NCBI GenBank assembly: GCA_046306335.1
Contig: JBKDXM010000117.1
Location: 5,764-69,763, forward strand
Reading direction: 5' to 3'
DNA length: 64,000 nucleotides
Source of the DNA: UBA2386 sp046306335
Lineage (GTDB): Bacteria > Planctomycetota > UBA1135 > UBA2386
Shown: piece by piece, positions 44,351-52,842 of the stretch
Position numbering within the stretch: the stretch's first letter is position 1
Layout: each line of letters opens with the position of its first letter
Translations under genes and position numbers: made by a program
Notes under the pieces: model-generated
The model's database searches: none
Told to the model about the DNA's origin: nothing
Seen by the model: the letters and a program-made list of their open reading frames with translations, nothing else

Positions 44351-45085
44351 ATGTCCACCGACCCGTCTTCGCCCGCCGACGCCGTGCGCGCGCGCTTCGA
44401 CGCGTTGGCGCGCGATCCGGCGGGCGAGACGCGTTTCGCGGTCGGCGCGGCGAGCGCGCGCGCGCTCGGCTACGGCGACGCGGACCTCGCGGCGTTCGCA
44501 AGCGCGGCGGCGGCGTTCGCGGGCGTCGGGGATCCGCTCGCCGGCTTCGCGCCCGCGTTCGGCGCGCGCGTTCTCGACGTCGGCGGCGGCGCGGGCCTCG
44601 ACCTGCTGCGCGCGGCGGCGGCGGTCGGCGAGCTGGGCCGCGCGGTCGGCGTCGACTTCGTTCCGGCGATGGCGAGCCGGGCGCGGCTCGCAGCGAACTC
44701 GGCGGGACTGACGGCGCGGGCGACCGTCGTCGTCGCGGACGCGGCGGCGCTGCCGTTCGCGCCGGCGGCCTTCGACGTCGTCGCCAGCAACGGTGCGATC
44801 AACCTCTGCGTCGACAAGCCGGCAGTGCTGCGCGAGCTCGCGCGCGTGCTGCGGCCCGGCGGCGAACTGCGGTTGTGCGACATGCTCGTCGACCCCGGCG
44901 CCGATCCGGGGGCGGTCGCGCGCGCCGGCGCTTGGTCCGATTGAGTGGCGGGCGCGGTGCCGGAGCGGTCGCTCCGGCAGATGCTCGCGGACGCCGGCTT
45001 CGAGCTCGCCGGCGCGCTCGCCTGGACCGGCTACCGCACGTCGCCGTGGACGCAGGGCGCGGCGCTCCTCGCGCGCCGGCGCTGA
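44351..45085 (+). CDS. ArsM-like SAM methyltransferase, probable selenoprotein (Sec at TGA 44942-44944)
   Basis: Proposed 244-residue protein with selenocysteine at position 198. Class I methyltransferase closest in pattern to arsenite methyltransferases: motif I VLDVGGGAGLD (74-84), VGVDFVPAMASRAR, then ASNGAINLCVDKPAVLRELA and RVLRPGGELRLCDML. In the frame, AWSD is followed by TGA and then VAGAVPERSLRQMLADAGFE and a further family-like end (TGYRTSPWTQGAALL), stopping at 45083-45085. Family members place a conserved Cys at exactly this point before (G/A)GA. A strong stem-loop follows the TGA (next feature). The other two arsenic-binding Cys of ArsM are absent here (SNGAIN and AFAGVGDP), so the substrate may not be arsenite. 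If TGA is a real stop, a 197-residue truncated protein results. Confidence 0.75.
44958..44979 (+). promoter_or_regulatory. Candidate bacterial SECIS element
   Basis: A perfect 9-bp stem, TGCCGGAGC pairing with GCTCCGGCA, closes a four-base loop GGTC. The stem begins 13 nt and the loop 22 nt after the in-frame TGA. Known bacterial SECIS elements lie within the coding region right after the UGA, with the loop roughly 16-37 nt downstream and a G in the first two loop positions, and E. coli fdhF uses a GGUCU-type loop; this one fits all three. It would let SelB deliver Sec-tRNA at the TGA. Confidence 0.75.
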
Positions 45086-45198
45086 TCGCCGCCGCCCGGG
45101 GATCGCCGGCGGCGGTGCCGCCGGGGACTCGGTGGCCGCGGCGCAAATCCATCGCGGTCGCGGCATGGCACCGTGGCGCGCGTGCGCCGCACCCGAAC

Positions 45199-47706
45199 AT
45201 GAACCGAACCGCCAGATCCGTGCCGTCGACCCCGACTGCTTCCCGTCTACGTTCCGTCTCCCTGGCGCTGCTGGCCGCCGCCGTCGCGACGGCGTGTTCC
45301 GGCGGCGGTGGCGGTGGGGGCGCCGGTGCCGGCACGGGTGGAGGCGGTGGCGGCCCGGCGAACGTGCAGGCGACGCTGACCCAACTCGGCGTGGCGACGC
45401 CGACGACCCCGCGCCTGCTCGACAGCGGCACCAATGCACCCGCCACGTACGCGCCGCTCGGCGCGCGGCCGGCCCTGAACAAGACCTCGGAACTGGTGCT
45501 GTTCGGCATCGGCCGGGCCGCGTCCCCGACCAGCCCGTCGGTGACGCTCGAACTCACCAGTACGACGGGGGCCCCCGTCGAGCAGGTGCTCACCAGCACG
45601 ACGGCGAGCGCACAGCCTTGGGTCGCCGAGAACTACGGCCAGAGCGCGGTGCCTCGCACCCTGCGCATGCCGGTCGCCGGCGACTTCGACGGCGACGGCC
45701 TCGAGGAAGTCGCGGCCGTGTACTGGTCGGGCAACCTCGTGCGCGTGGCGCTCACCGACGACGCGTCGGGCAGCTTCGCCATCAGCGAGCAGAACGTGTT
45801 GGCGCAGGCGAACGTCTCCAACGTCGCCGGCATCGCCGGCGACCTCGACGGCGATGGCCGCGACGAACTGGTCGTCGGCCTGACCGTCGGCAACCAGGCG
45901 ACCGTCCGCGTCTTCCGCCGCACGGCGACCGACTGGGCCAGCGCCGGACCGGTGCGCACCTTCGCGCAGACCCTGACCGGCGCCACCATCGCGTTCCAGT
46001 TCGCCGTCGGCAACCTCGACAACGACGCGGCCCTCGAACTGGCGATCGGCGTCAACCAGACGACGACGACCACCGGGCAGCCGAGCTACGCCGTCTGGGA
46101 CGACCTCGTCGCCGACCTGAACGTGTTGCGCAGCGGGGCCTTCACCGGCGTCGACCAGGGCGGCACGCCGCGCGCGGGCCTGAGCGTCAGCGTCGCCATC
46201 GGCGACGTCGACGGCGACAACCGCGGCGAGGTGCTGCTCGGGGGCGTCACCAACTTCGCCGACAACTGCGACGGCACGCGCACCTTCTTCCAGGCGCTCG
46301 ACGACGCGCCGGCCGGGTTGCCGGTGCTGGCGTCGGCGTCGTTCCTCGACTTCCTGCAGAGCTGCGGCAGCGGCGACAACCCGCGCCTGCGCACGGTGCA
46401 CCTCAACGCGCTCGACCTCGACGGCGATCGCGTCGCGGAGGTGCAGGCCAACCAGTTCGTGTTCGACGACTTCCGCACGGCGCCGTGGTCGCGCGTGACC
46501 GGCTGGCAGCTGCCGCAAGCGACCATCTGGAACGACGCCCAGTGCTGGTACGACCGCAACACCAGTTCGATGGTCGTCGGCGACTTCACCGGCGACGGCC
46601 GCGACGACATCGCGACGTACCGGCTCGACCGCGATCGCGTCGAGGTGTTCGCCCTGCCGGCGATCGCGACCAGCGTGCAACTGGCCCGCACCATCATCGT
46701 GCCGCTGCGCAACTCGGACGCGGCGAACAACCCCGTGCTGGTGCGCGCCAACGTCGACACCGACAGCCCGGTGCTGCAGTACTCGGCGGCCGAGTACGCG
46801 CTGGTCTACACCGAGCCGATCGTGCTCGCCGCGCTCGCCGCACCGCCGACCCGCGCCGGCATCCAGCAGAACGTCGCCGGCAGCTTCACGGCCTTCGGCA
46901 ACACCAACACGACGATCAACGAGCAGCAGCGTTCGTTGACGTTCAGCACGGAGGCCAGCATCGGCGTCAACCTCGACGGCGGCCCGATCCTGCAGTCGGA
47001 ACTGGAACTCAAGGCGACGTTGAAGACCGCCGCCACCCGCGTCCAGGGCACGGCGTACGAGTTGTCGCGGACGATCGTGTTCACCTCCGCGCCGACCGAG
47101 GACACGATCGTCTTCACCTGCGTGCCGGTCGATCGCTACACGTACACGATCCTCTCGCACCCGGACGCGAACCTCGTCGGCCAGAAGGTGCAGATCAACC
47201 TGCCGCGGTCGCCGATCACGCTGCAGGCCGAGCGCAGCTTCTACAACGCCAGCGTCCAGCCCAGCGCCCAGGTCGTCGACAGCCTCGTGTTCGACCACGC
47301 CATCGGCAACCCGGCGTCGTATCCCGGCGTCGCCCGGCGCAACCAGCTGCTCGCCAACGGCGGCCTTTCGGTCGGCCCGCAGAGCGTCGGCCAGGGCAAC
47401 GGCACGACGGAAGTGACCCTGCAGGTCGGGCAGCAGGTGTCGCAGGGCGGCTCGCTCGCGGTCGGCTTCGAGAAGTCGCTGCAGGTGACGGTCGGCGGCG
47501 TCCTCGCCGGCATCTCGATCGGCGTCGAGTCGTCGCGCGATTGGCGCATCAGCAGCGGCTCTTCGACGACGTACACCGGCGTCGTCGGCGCGATCGGCGC
47601 GGCGGACTTCGCCGCCAACCGCTACTCGTTCGGACTGCTCACCTACGTGTTCGGCGACAACCGCACCGGCCAGCAGTTCCAGGTGCTCAACTACTGGGTC
47701 GAGTGA
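45199..47706 (+). CDS. Large FG-GAP repeat lipoprotein
   Basis: 835 residues. Signal peptide and lipobox (AAVATAC, Cys33), then a Gly-rich tether. The N-terminal 500 residues contain repeated calcium loops in FG-GAP propeller register: DFDGDGLEEV, DLDGDGRDEL, DVDGDNRGEV, DLDGDRVAEV and DFTGDGRDDI. The C-terminal 300 residues are a different, beta-rich region with Thr/Ser-rich strands (FTAFGNTNTTINEQQRSLTF, GNGTTEVTLQVGQQVSQGGS, GFEKSLQVTVGGVLAGIS), reminiscent of surface or pore-forming-type beta structures, but I cannot name a family. A strong hairpin follows the stop. Its sigma-factor neighbour may regulate it (inference). Confidence 0.8.
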   Translation: MNRTARSVPSTPTASRLRSVSLALLAAAVATACSGGGGGGGAGAGTGGGGGGPANVQATLTQLGVATPTTPRLLDSGTNAPATYAPLGARPALNKTSELVLFGIGRAASPTSPSVTLELTSTTGAPVEQVLTSTTASAQPWVAENYGQSAVPRTLRMPVAGDFDGDGLEEVAAVYWSGNLVRVALTDDASGSFAISEQNVLAQANVSNVAGIAGDLDGDGRDELVVGLTVGNQATVRVFRRTATDWASAGPVRTFAQTLTGATIAFQFAVGNLDNDAALELAIGVNQTTTTTGQPSYAVWDDLVADLNVLRSGAFTGVDQGGTPRAGLSVSVAIGDVDGDNRGEVLLGGVTNFADNCDGTRTFFQALDDAPAGLPVLASASFLDFLQSCGSGDNPRLRTVHLNALDLDGDRVAEVQANQFVFDDFRTAPWSRVTGWQLPQATIWNDAQCWYDRNTSSMVVGDFTGDGRDDIATYRLDRDRVEVFALPAIATSVQLARTIIVPLRNSDAANNPVLVRANVDTDSPVLQYSAAEYALVYTEPIVLAALAAPPTRAGIQQNVAGSFTAFGNTNTTINEQQRSLTFSTEASIGVNLDGGPILQSELELKATLKTAATRVQGTAYELSRTIVFTSAPTEDTIVFTCVPVDRYTYTILSHPDANLVGQKVQINLPRSPITLQAERSFYNASVQPSAQVVDSLVFDHAIGNPASYPGVARRNQLLANGGLSVGPQSVGQGNGTTEVTLQVGQQVSQGGSLAVGFEKSLQVTVGGVLAGISIGVESSRDWRISSGSSTTYTGVVGAIGAADFAANRYSFGLLTYVFGDNRTGQQFQVLNYWVE

Positions 47707-47729
47707 GCGGGCAGGCAGCACTGCCCGCT
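47706..47729 (+). terminator. Hairpin after the FG-GAP lipoprotein gene
   Basis: Perfect 9-bp stem AGCGGGCAG / CTGCCCGCT with a six-base loop, beginning on the last base of the stop codon. No T run follows, so intrinsic termination is unproven. The next start is 24 bp beyond, so it could instead attenuate read-through into the sigma gene. Confidence 0.5.
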
Positions 47730-47753
47730 GTCGGGTATGTTCGCCCGACGATC

Positions 47754-48365
47754 ATGGCCGGAGACCCACCGATCGACGCGACGACCCGGCTGGTGCGCGC
47801 TGCCGCCGCCGGGGACGTGGAGGGCCGCGACGCCCTCGTCACCCGGTTGACCCCGCTGCTGTTGGCGCAGGCTCGATACCGCCTCGCCGGTGCCGCCGGC
47901 CGCCACTGCGAACCGGAGGACCTCGTGCAGGAGGCGTGGGCGATCGCGTTGCCGCGCCTGCGCGACCTGCGCGCACGGCAGGACCGCCTGACCCCGGTGC
48001 TGCTGAAGTTCCTCGCCACGACGATGCTGCGCCTGACCGCCAAGGTGGTGCGCAAGCACGTCGTCGGCAAGGCAGGGGCCGGACGCGGCGACAGCGGCCT
48101 GCTGGACGCCCTGCCGGCCGAGGTCTCCGGCGTGATCACGCGGTTGTGCCGCCGCGAACGCCGCGACGCGCTGCAGTCGGCGATCGAGGAACTGCCGCCC
48201 GACCTGCGCGAGGTCCTCGTCCTGCGCGGCATCGAACAGCAACCCAACGGCGCGATCGCGCGCCTGCTGGGCGTCGACGACGCGACGGTGACGCGTCGCT
48301 TCCAGCAGGCGCTGCAGCGGCTGCGTGACACGTTGCCCGACGACCGGGTGATGGACCTCACGTGA
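47754..48365 (+). CDS. ECF-type sigma factor, coupled to a kinase
   Basis: 203 residues. Region 2: EPEDLVQEAWAIALPRLRDL, then LLKFLATTMLRLTAKVVRKH. Region 4: AIEELPPDLREVLVLRGIEQ, then GVDDATVTRRFQQALQRLRD, a complete helix-turn-helix. The stop overlaps the kinase start (GTGA at 48362-48365), so sigma factor and kinase are made together, as typical for planctomycetal sigma/kinase modules in which phosphorylation is proposed to activate the sigma factor. ATG 47754 is close to the end of the preceding hairpin. Confidence 0.87.
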   Translation: MAGDPPIDATTRLVRAAAAGDVEGRDALVTRLTPLLLAQARYRLAGAAGRHCEPEDLVQEAWAIALPRLRDLRARQDRLTPVLLKFLATTMLRLTAKVVRKHVVGKAGAGRGDSGLLDALPAEVSGVITRLCRRERRDALQSAIEELPPDLREVLVLRGIEQQPNGAIARLLGVDDATVTRRFQQALQRLRDTLPDDRVMDLT

Positions 48366-51037
48366 ACCACGGCGAAGCGCTCGACGGCGACGACGACCCC
48401 GAGTGGTTGGCGGTGCTGCACGCCTTCCTGCAGCGCTGGCAGCAGGACCGCGCCGTCGGCGGCGGCGCCGACGTGACGCCGTACCTCGCGGCGTGGCCGG
48501 CGCACGCCGAGCGTCTGCGCCGCGAGCACGCCGCGCTGCTCGCCGACGCGTCCCGCGAGGAGCCGACCGTCGCCGCCGGGCTGCGCATCGGCGCCTACCG
48601 CATCGAGCGCGAGCTCGGCCGCGGTGGCCAGGCGGTCGTCTACCTCGCCCGCGACGAACGCCTGCAGCGCGACGTGGCGCTCAAGGTGCTGCCGCGGCTC
48701 GGCGCGTCGCCGGTGCAGCAACTTCGCCTGCAGCGCGAGGCGCTGGTCGCCGCCCGCTTGGAGGACCCGGGCATCTGCGCCGTGTACGAGATCGGGCGCG
48801 ACGGCGGCTTCGCCTTCCTCGCCATGCGGCACGTCGCCGGCGAGACCCTGGCCGCCCGCCTCGACCGCGCCCGCGCGGACGTGCGCGCCGGCGCCGACCT
48901 GGAGGACGCGCTCGGCTGGCGTCGCGTCGTCGCGTGGTTCGCGGCGCTCGCCGACAGCCTGCACCGCGCCCACGAAGCCGGTGTCGTCCACCGCGACCTC
49001 AACCCCGGCAACGTCATGTTGGACGCGGACGAACGGCCCGTGCTGCTCGACTTCGGGCTCGCGCTCGGCGACGAGGACCCGCAGTTGACGCGCACCGACG
49101 AGGTCTTCGGCACGCCGGCGTACGCCGCGCCCGAGCGTCTGCGCGGCAGTGCGCTCGCCAACGACCGCCGCGTCGACGTCTGGTCGCTCGGCGTCTGCCT
49201 GTTCGAGGCGCTGGCCACCGAACGGCCGTTCCTGGGCGCGTCGTCGGCGGCGATCTGCCGCGCGGTGATCGCCGACGAGCCGCCGGACGTGCGCGGCCTG
49301 CGGCCGGGGTTGCCGGCGGACCTCGCCGCCATCGTCGCCGTGGCGTTGGAGAAGGACCCGGTGCGCCGCTACCAGACCGCCGCGGCGATGGCGCGCGACC
49401 TGCGCGCCGTGCTCGCCGGCGAGCCGGTGCTGGCGCGTCGGCCGGGCGTGCTGCGCCGGATGGGGCGTTGGCATCGCCGCCACGCCGCCATCGCCGCCGC
49501 CGTGTGGATGGCGCTCGTCGCCGCCGTCGTCGTCGTCGCCGTCCCGCGCGCCATGCTCACCGCGGTCACGGCCGCGCGCGACGAAGCGACGCGCCTCGGC
49601 GACTTCCTCGTCGAGAAGCTGCTGCTCGCCGGCACGCCGAGGGAGGCGCGCGGCACGGTGCCGACGGTGCCGGAGGTGTTCACCGCGGCGGCCAAGGGCA
49701 TCGCCGAGACGTTCCGCGAGCCGAGTCGCACCGGCGGCAAGCTGGAGCACGTGCTCGGCGTCGCCTTCGAGCGCATCGGCCGCCGCGAGGACGCCGCCCG
49801 CCACCTGGAACGGGCGCTGGCGATCCGGACGCAGGTCCTCGGCGGCGAGGCGCGCGCCACGCTGGAGACGCGCTTCGAACTCAGCCGCGTGCAGCGCGCC
49901 GCCGACCAGATCGAGGTCGCCGAGCGCGAGCTGCGCGCGGTGCTGGCCGCGCAGGAGCGGCGGTTCGGCCGCGGCGACCGCGACGCCGTGCGCTCGCGCG
50001 TCGACCTCGCGCTGCTGCGGCTCGATCAGCGCGACGATCGCACCGGCGCCGAGCACGAAGCCAAGCTGGCGGCCGAGCTCGCACGCGCGTCCCTGGCGCC
50101 GGACGACCCCCTCCTCGACGAGGTCGACGAGGCGTGGGCGCGGTGCCTCAGCGCGCTTGGTCGGCGCGTCGACGCCGAGCCGTTGCAGCGGCGCGTGCTG
50201 GAGCGGTGCCGGCAGCGCCACGGCGACATGTCGACGCAGGTCGTCGGGGCGCTGGTCGAGCTGGCGTCGCTGCTGCACGATCGCGCGCTCGACGAGGGCG
50301 ACGTCGCGGTCCGCTGGCGGGCCGCCGCCGCCGCGTACGAGGAACTGCTGGCGACCGCGTCCATCGTGCATCCGGGCGACGACAAGACGCGCGCGATCGT
50401 GCTCAACAACGTCGCGACCTTCTGGCAACATCGCGCGGACCTGCTCCCGGAGGGTCCGATGCAGCGAGCGGGCTATGCGCGCGCCGAGACGCTCTTCTGC
50501 GATTCGATCGACATCCGCGAGCGCCTCGACGGGCCCGACTCCGCCCGCGTCGCGACGGCGATCGGCAACCTCGCAACCTTGCTGTGTGACATGGGCAATA
50601 CCGACGAGGGCCTCGCGTTGCTCCAGCGCGCCCGTGCGATCAAGGAGAAGCTGTACGGCCCCGACCACATCGAGGTGGTCAAGGTGCTGAACAATCTCGG
50701 CATGGCCACCCTGTACGCGGCGGGAGCCGACGCCGCGTTGCCGTTGTTCACGCAGGCCAGGACCCGGTTGACGGCCCGCAACGACCGCGATCCGCGGTAC
50801 GCGCTCATCGTGGAGGAGGCATGGCTCACAACGCGGCTGATGACGGCGGAGCGCCGCGACTGCCTGCCGGCGATCGAGGACTTCTACCCGCGATTGGTGG
50901 CGTGGAAGGGCGAGCACTCGCCGAAGACACGGTGGTACGCCGACCATGCCGCACGCCTGCTGCGGGAGCAGGGGCGACTCGACGAACTGCCGGTCTGGGA
51001 GCAGCGGGCGGCGGAGAAGGCGGCGGGCCCGCGCTGA
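48362..51037 (+). CDS. Membrane Ser/Thr kinase with TPR-like receptor part
   Basis: 891 residues. The cytoplasmic kinase domain is complete: ELGRGGQAVVYLARDER (glycine loop), VALKVL (Lys108), VVHRDLNPGNVMLD (catalytic HRDLNPGN, 210-217), LLDFGLALGDE (DFG about 230) and GTPAYAAPERL. One membrane helix (about 375-395, AAIAAAVWMALVAAVVVVAV) separates it from about 490 residues of helical repeats: ERIGRREDAARHLERALAI, GNLATLLCDMGNTDEGLALL, VLNNLGMATLYAAGADAALP follow the TPR pattern. Such a receptor would sense ligands or partners outside the cytoplasm and signal to the coupled sigma factor (inference). Confidence 0.9.
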   Translation: MNHGEALDGDDDPEWLAVLHAFLQRWQQDRAVGGGADVTPYLAAWPAHAERLRREHAALLADASREEPTVAAGLRIGAYRIERELGRGGQAVVYLARDERLQRDVALKVLPRLGASPVQQLRLQREALVAARLEDPGICAVYEIGRDGGFAFLAMRHVAGETLAARLDRARADVRAGADLEDALGWRRVVAWFAALADSLHRAHEAGVVHRDLNPGNVMLDADERPVLLDFGLALGDEDPQLTRTDEVFGTPAYAAPERLRGSALANDRRVDVWSLGVCLFEALATERPFLGASSAAICRAVIADEPPDVRGLRPGLPADLAAIVAVALEKDPVRRYQTAAAMARDLRAVLAGEPVLARRPGVLRRMGRWHRRHAAIAAAVWMALVAAVVVVAVPRAMLTAVTAARDEATRLGDFLVEKLLLAGTPREARGTVPTVPEVFTAAAKGIAETFREPSRTGGKLEHVLGVAFERIGRREDAARHLERALAIRTQVLGGEARATLETRFELSRVQRAADQIEVAERELRAVLAAQERRFGRGDRDAVRSRVDLALLRLDQRDDRTGAEHEAKLAAELARASLAPDDPLLDEVDEAWARCLSALGRRVDAEPLQRRVLERCRQRHGDMSTQVVGALVELASLLHDRALDEGDVAVRWRAAAAAYEELLATASIVHPGDDKTRAIVLNNVATFWQHRADLLPEGPMQRAGYARAETLFCDSIDIRERLDGPDSARVATAIGNLATLLCDMGNTDEGLALLQRARAIKEKLYGPDHIEVVKVLNNLGMATLYAAGADAALPLFTQARTRLTARNDRDPRYALIVEEAWLTTRLMTAERRDCLPAIEDFYPRLVAWKGEHSPKTRWYADHAARLLREQGRLDELPVWEQRAAEKAAGPR

Positions 51038-51085
51038 CGCCGGCTCGGCTGCAGGCCGGAGCGCGCGAAGTTCGATGAACGCGCC

Positions 51086-51916
51086 ATGCCGCCGCCGCCG
51101 CCGCCCTACGTGCCGCCGTCGTCGAACCGGCGGCCGCGTCCCGTGGCCCCGCCGCCGGAACATCGCCGGTTCCACGTGCCCGTCGTCGACGTGCGGGTGG
51201 ACGACGGCAGCTCGGCGCGCTGGCGCTGGCTGCTGCTCGGCTGCGTCCTCGCCGCCTGCGGCTCGTTCTTCCTGCCGTGCCGCTTCGAGTGGTTCCTGCG
51301 CGCCATCCCGCACGAGATGGGGCACGCCACGGTCGGCATCCTGTTCGGCCACCCGTCGGCGCCGGCCATCAACCTCGCCGGCCACGCGTGGGCGGGCATC
51401 GGGGCGTTCCGGCCGTGGCTGTCGTGGACCGTCGCGATCGTGCTCGTGCTGTTCGCCGTCGCACTGCGCCAGCGGCCGTTCGCGGCCGGAGCGCTCGGCG
51501 CACTGGCGCTGGCGCTGCCGTTCGTCGCGCGCAGCGACCTCGCCGACGTGCTGATCGCCGCCGGCGGGCACCTCGGCGAACTCGCCTTCGCCGCCTTCTG
51601 CTACGCGCTGTGCTGGTCGGGCGGCTACACCGGCGAGGCGAAGGAACGCATCGCGTCGGCGATGGCCGGCTCGCTCGTGCAGACCGGCAACCTGCGCATG
51701 CTGTGGGACCTGATCCACGATCCGGCGGCGCAGGCGCACTACCGGACCTCGGGCTCGCTCGGCCTCAAGAACGACTACCTCGTGCTGGCGGAGGAACTGT
51801 GCCACTGCCGGTTGGAGCAGGTCGCCGCGTGCATGCTGGTGCCAGCGGTGCTGGCGTTGCCGGCCGGCATCCTCTGGGGCGTGTGGCGCGAGCGCGCCGG
51901 CTCGGGCCACGGCTGA
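51086..51916 (+). CDS. Membrane protein with HExxH-type motif (M50-like)
   Basis: 276 residues. A Pro-rich N-terminus is followed by a cytoplasmic-looking part and about five hydrophobic helices. In the second membrane region lies IPHEMGHATVG, an HExxH zinc-metalloprotease motif as in site-2-type (M50) proteins; the usual second motif (NxxPxxxLDG) is not visible, so the assignment is provisional. Near the C-terminus is a Cys pair (LCHCRLEQVAACML). It starts 49 bp after the kinase gene, same strand, and might process or regulate membrane components under the same signal (inference). Confidence 0.6.
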   Translation: MPPPPPPYVPPSSNRRPRPVAPPPEHRRFHVPVVDVRVDDGSSARWRWLLLGCVLAACGSFFLPCRFEWFLRAIPHEMGHATVGILFGHPSAPAINLAGHAWAGIGAFRPWLSWTVAIVLVLFAVALRQRPFAAGALGALALALPFVARSDLADVLIAAGGHLGELAFAAFCYALCWSGGYTGEAKERIASAMAGSLVQTGNLRMLWDLIHDPAAQAHYRTSGSLGLKNDYLVLAEELCHCRLEQVAACMLVPAVLALPAGILWGVWRERAGSGHG

Positions 51917-51937
51917 ACCGCGGCGCGGCTGCGGCGC

Positions 51938-52780
51938 TCACCCGCGCGTGAACACGGCGTAGTCGCTCTGCGCCTTGCCCTGCGCGAGCGCGCGGTCCAT
52001 CGCGGCTGCGACCGCGGGCAGCACCAGCGTCGGTTCCGCGCCGGCCGACTCCAGGCACAGCCGCACGTCCTTGCGCGCCATCTGCAGCTCGAAGCTGGCG
52101 CGGCCGGCTCCGCCGCGCGCGACACGCTGGCCGAGGAACGGCAGCGCGACGCCGGGCTTGAACACGTCGTAGAAGGCGAGCATCTGCTCGGCCGGCACGC
52201 CGCAGCCGGCGCCGATCGCCAGCACGTCGGCCATGGCCGCCGCGAGCGCGAAGAAGACCGAGTTGCCGGCGAGCTTGTGCACGGCGGCGAGGTCGGCGCG
52301 TTCGCCGGCGCACCAGACCTTGCCGGTCATCGGCGCGAGGTCGGCTTCGACCGCCGCCTGCTCGGCGGCAGGCGCGGTGTAGACGACGAGCCCGCTGGCT
52401 TCGCGCGCGTTGCCCGGCGACATGAACACCGGCGCGCTGACGTAGCGCACGCCCTGCGCGCGCAGCGCGGCGAAGCGCGCGGCGACCTTGGCCGGCTGGT
52501 TGGTGCTGTGGTCGTAGATCGGCACGCCGCGGCCGAGGGCAGGCAGTGCCGGCGCCAGCACCGCGTCGACGACGGCGTCGTCGGTCAGCACGAGGTGCAC
52601 GCGGTCGGCGCCGCGCACGCAGTCGGCGGGGTCGGCGGCCGCGACCGCGCCCTTCGCCGCGAGCGGCGCCAGCTTGTCGCGCGTGCGGTTCCAGACGCGC
52701 ACGGCAGCGCCCTTCTGCAGCAGGTTCTCGACCATGGCCGAACCGAGCAGCCCGGTTCCCAACAGCGCGATCGTCGTCAT
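51938..52780 (-). CDS. NAD(P)-dependent beta-hydroxyacid dehydrogenase (3-hydroxyisobutyrate dehydrogenase family)
   Basis: 280 residues. Rossmann start IALLGTGLLGSAMVENLL with VRVWNRTRDK next, then the family substrate motif zone APVFMSPGNAREASGLVVYT and the catalytic lysine helix VHKLAGNSVFFALAAAMADV. The C-terminal helical domain (MARKDVRLCLESAGAEPTLV) is complete, and length is normal. Substrates in the family include 3-hydroxyisobutyrate and tartronate semialdehyde. The family's usual Gly-Gly after APV is MSP here, a small divergence. Convergent with the M50-like gene. Confidence 0.85.
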   Translation of the reverse strand: MTTIALLGTGLLGSAMVENLLQKGAAVRVWNRTRDKLAPLAAKGAVAAADPADCVRGADRVHLVLTDDAVVDAVLAPALPALGRGVPIYDHSTNQPAKVAARFAALRAQGVRYVSAPVFMSPGNAREASGLVVYTAPAAEQAAVEADLAPMTGKVWCAGERADLAAVHKLAGNSVFFALAAAMADVLAIGAGCGVPAEQMLAFYDVFKPGVALPFLGQRVARGGAGRASFELQMARKDVRLCLESAGAEPTLVLPAVAAAMDRALAQGKAQSDYAVFTRG

Positions 52781-52842
52781 CGTCGGCGCATGGTGGTGCG
52801 CCGGCGCGGCCGGCGCAACTGCGGCGCGGCGCCGCCGCGACG

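Noticed and set aside
44351..44944. ArsM-like gene taken as a plain 197-residue truncated protein.
   Set aside because: Family-like sequence continues in the same frame past the TGA for 46 codons and a SECIS-like hairpin is correctly placed.
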